A stretch of 49,291 bases of DNA, from NCBI RefSeq assembly GCF_008086045.1, contig NZ_VSEY01000070.1:1-49291 (forward strand), written 5' to 3'. Within the stretch, counting starts at the first letter, position 1. Every line of letters starts with the position of its first letter. The notes beneath the pieces were generated by a model. It made no database searches, was not told the origin of the DNA, and worked only from the letters and a program-made list of their open reading frames with translations. The DNA is from Nonomuraea sp. PA05. Its GTDB lineage: Bacteria > Actinomycetota > Actinomycetes > Streptosporangiales > Streptosporangiaceae. The translations under genes were made by a program, and so were the position numbers. Shown here one piece after another: positions 47,210 to 49,291 of the stretch.

Positions 47210-49291
47210 TTGGCAGCCTCGCGCAACGCCTCTCCCATACCCGCCGGTCCTCGCCGTGTCTCCTTCGCGCGCATCCAGGAGCCCCTCGAAGTTCCCGACC
47301 TTCTCGCCCTGCAGACCGAGTCGTTCGACTGGCTGCTCGGCAACGAGAGGTGGAAGGCGCGGGTGGAGGCGGCTCGCCAGGCCGGGCGCAGGGACGTGCC
47401 GGCCCAGTCGGGCCTTCAGGAGATCCTTGAGGAGATCAGCCCGATCGAGGACTTCTCCGGATCCATGTCACTGTCGTTCCGCGACCACCGCTTCGAGCCG
47501 CCGAAGTACTCCGTGGACGAGTGCAAGGAGAAGGACATGACCTTCTCCGCCCCGATGTTCGTCACGGCGGAGTTCATCAACAACACCACCGGCGAAATCA
47601 AGAGCCAGACGGTGTTCATGGGCGACTTCCCGCTCATGACCCCGAAGGGCAGCTTCATCGTCAACGGCACGGAACGCGTCGTGACGTCGCAGCTCATCCG
47701 CTCGCCCGGCGTCTACTACGAGCGCAACGTCGACAAGACCTCCGACAAGGACCTCTACGGCTGCAAGGTCATCCCGTCCAGGGGCGCCTGGCTGGAGTTC
47801 GAGATCGACAAGCGCGACAACGTCGGCGTGCGCATCGACCGCAAGCGCAAGCAGCCCGTCACCGTCCTGCTCAAGGCGCTGGGCTGGACCACCGACCAGA
47901 TATTGGAACGCTTCGGCCGCTACGAGTCGATGCGGGCCACCCTGGAGAAGGACCACACCGCCGGTCAGGACGACGCCCTGCTCGACATCTACCGCAAGCT
48001 GCGGCCTGGCGAGCCGCCGACCAAGGAGTCGGCGCAGACCCTGCTGGAGAACCTCTACTTCAACCCCAAGCGCTACGACCTCGCCAAGGTGGGCCGCTAC
48101 AAGGTCAACAAGAAGCTCGGGCTCGGCCTCGACATCGACGTCACCGTCCTGACCGAGGACGACATCGTCGCGATCATCGACTACCTGGTGCGGCTGCACG
48201 CCGGCGAGGAGTCCACCGGCCTGCCCCTGGAGACCGACGACATCGACCACTTCGGCAACCGGCGGGTGCGCAGCGTCGGCGAGCTCATCCAGAACCAGAT
48301 CCGGCTGGGCCTGGCCCGCATGGAGCGCGTCGTGCGCGAGCGCATGACCACCCAGGACGTCGAGGCGATCACCCCGCAGACCCTGATCAACATCCGCCCG
48401 GTCGTGGCGTCGATCAAGGAGTTCTACGGCACCTCCCAGCTCTCGCAGTTCATGGACCAGACCAACCCCCTGGCCGGTCTGACGAACAAGCGGCGGCTGA
48501 ACGCGCTCGGCCCCGGCGGCCTGTCCCGCGAGCGCGCCGGCATGGAGGTGCGCGACGTGCACCCGTCCCACTACGGCCGGATGTGCCCGATCGAGACCCC
48601 GGAAGGCCCCAACATCGGCCTCATCGGCTACCTCGCGTGCTTCGGCCGCCTCAACGCCTTCGGCTTCATCGAGACGCCCTACCGCAAGGTCGCCGACGGC
48701 AAGGTCACCGAGCAGATCGACTACCTGACCGCCGACGAGGAGGACCAGTTCGTCATCGCGCAGGCCAACTCGCCGCTCAACGCCGACGGCGGCTTCGCCG
48801 ACCACCGCGTCCTGGTCCGCACCAAGGGCGGCGAGACCGAGTACGTGCGCTCCGGCGAGGTCGACTACATGGACGTGTCGCCGCGCCAGATGGTGTCGGT
48901 CGCCACCGCGATGATCCCCTTCCTGGAGCACGACGACGCCAACCGGGCCCTGATGGGCGCGAACATGCAGCGGCAGTCGGTGCCGCTGCTGAAGAGCGAG
49001 GCGCCGCTGGTCGGCACCGGCATGGAGTACCGTGCGGCGGCCGACACCGGCGACGTCATCAGCGCGGAGAAGGCCGGGGTGGTGGAGGAGGTCTCCGCCG
49101 ACTACATCACCGTCATGAACGACGACGGCAGCCGGACCACCTACCGGGTCGCCAAGTTCAGACGCTCCAACCAGGGCACGTCGTACAACCAGAAGCCGAT
49201 CGTGGCCGAGGGCGACCGCGTCGAGGTCAACCAGGTCATCGCCGACGGTCCCTGCACGGACCAGGGCGAGATGGCGCTGGGCAAGAACCTC
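47210..49291 (+). CDS. rpoB: RNA polymerase beta subunit, mutant-type paralogue rpoB(R), 3' end outside window
   Basis: First 694 codons of an RNA polymerase beta subunit, starting at a TTG with GGAAGGAC upstream and LLALQTESFDWLLGN near the N terminus. The frame runs to the right edge without a stop. Rifampicin cluster I (residues 407-433, E. coli minus 100) reads TSQLSQFMDQTNPLAG then LTNKRRLNALGPGG. Compared with the usual sequence it has Thr418, Ala422, Asn426 (E. coli H526) and Asn431 (S531), plus Met445 (F545). H426N is the key change of rpoB(R) in Nonomuraea. No rplJ or rplL precedes it; an iron-type importer does. It should give a rifampicin-tolerant polymerase with altered promoter preference. 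Whether a normal rpoB exists elsewhere cannot be seen here. Confidence 0.93.
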   Translation, partial: MAASRNASPIPAGPRRVSFARIQEPLEVPDLLALQTESFDWLLGNERWKARVEAARQAGRRDVPAQSGLQEILEEISPIEDFSGSMSLSFRDHRFEPPKYSVDECKEKDMTFSAPMFVTAEFINNTTGEIKSQTVFMGDFPLMTPKGSFIVNGTERVVTSQLIRSPGVYYERNVDKTSDKDLYGCKVIPSRGAWLEFEIDKRDNVGVRIDRKRKQPVTVLLKALGWTTDQILERFGRYESMRATLEKDHTAGQDDALLDIYRKLRPGEPPTKESAQTLLENLYFNPKRYDLAKVGRYKVNKKLGLGLDIDVTVLTEDDIVAIIDYLVRLHAGEESTGLPLETDDIDHFGNRRVRSVGELIQNQIRLGLARMERVVRERMTTQDVEAITPQTLINIRPVVASIKEFYGTSQLSQFMDQTNPLAGLTNKRRLNALGPGGLSRERAGMEVRDVHPSHYGRMCPIETPEGPNIGLIGYLACFGRLNAFGFIETPYRKVADGKVTEQIDYLTADEEDQFVIAQANSPLNADGGFADHRVLVRTKGGETEYVRSGEVDYMDVSPRQMVSVATAMIPFLEHDDANRALMGANMQRQSVPLLKSEAPLVGTGMEYRAAADTGDVISAEKAGVVEEVSADYITVMNDDGSRTTYRVAKFRRSNQGTSYNQKPIVAEGDRVEVNQVIADGPCTDQGEMALGKNL

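Overview
The window is very GC-rich, densely packed DNA from a soil actinomycete. Starts are mixed ATG, GTG and TTG, with GGAGG-type ribosome binding sites. The protein complement (Tat and Sec-secreted plant-polysaccharide enzymes with CBM2 and ricin-type modules, an ECF41 sigma factor, LacI, GntR, IclR and TetR regulators) and above all the right-hand gene suggest a rare actinomycete such as Nonomuraea or a relative in the Streptosporangiaceae. The genus is an inference. There is no tRNA, rRNA, CRISPR array or insertion sequence that I can support. No stretch over 300 bases lacks a gene; the largest gaps are 26652-26901 and 46982-47209.

Layout. 2-2739: end of a sensor kinase, a CorA-type transporter and a VOC protein. 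2790-7166: branched-chain 2-oxoacid dehydrogenase operon (E1 alpha, E1 beta, E2) divergent from an Lrp/AsnC regulator. 7199-10784: GbsR/MarR-like regulator divergent from a GMC alcohol oxidase and an aldehyde dehydrogenase, resembling choline to betaine oxidation. 10781-16751: single metabolic genes (PLP lyase, two methyltransferases, P450, aldo/keto reductase with its TetR regulator). 16748-25623: an IclR-controlled Liv-type ABC transporter flanked by two aldehyde dehydrogenases. 25683-31527: xylanase, TetR/hydrolase pair, pectinase and a family 5 glycosidase. 31725-33670: DoxX protein, ECF41 sigma factor and its AhpD-like partner. 33743-36374: LacI regulator and a sugar-type oxidoreductase. 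36466-41158: acetyltransferase, GntR regulator with malate:quinone oxidoreductase, a deacetylase with CBM2 and a bacterial PARG. 41162-44084: decayed P1 peptidase, a P-loop kinase-like protein and a Tat-exported phosphodiesterase. 44068-46981: iron-siderophore type ABC importer. 47210 to the right edge: an RNA polymerase beta-subunit gene.

The most important observation is that last gene. It is not in the ribosomal-protein context of the housekeeping rpoB, and its rifampicin-binding cluster carries Asn at residue 426 (E. coli H526) and Asn at 431 (E. coli S531), with Thr418, Ala422 and Met445. This matches the duplicated mutant-type rpoB(R) paralogue known from Nonomuraea, which makes an alternative RNA polymerase linked to stationary phase and antibiotic production. 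A perfect 17-bp inverted repeat sits immediately upstream of its likely promoter.

Other regulatory structure is unusually readable: face-to-face ECF41-type promoters between the sigma gene and its target, a symmetric FadR-type operator over the mqo promoter, three LacI operators around the oxidoreductase promoter, xylanase-box-like repeats over the xylanase promoter, and two identical GAAATATTTC palindromes between the deacetylase and PARG genes.
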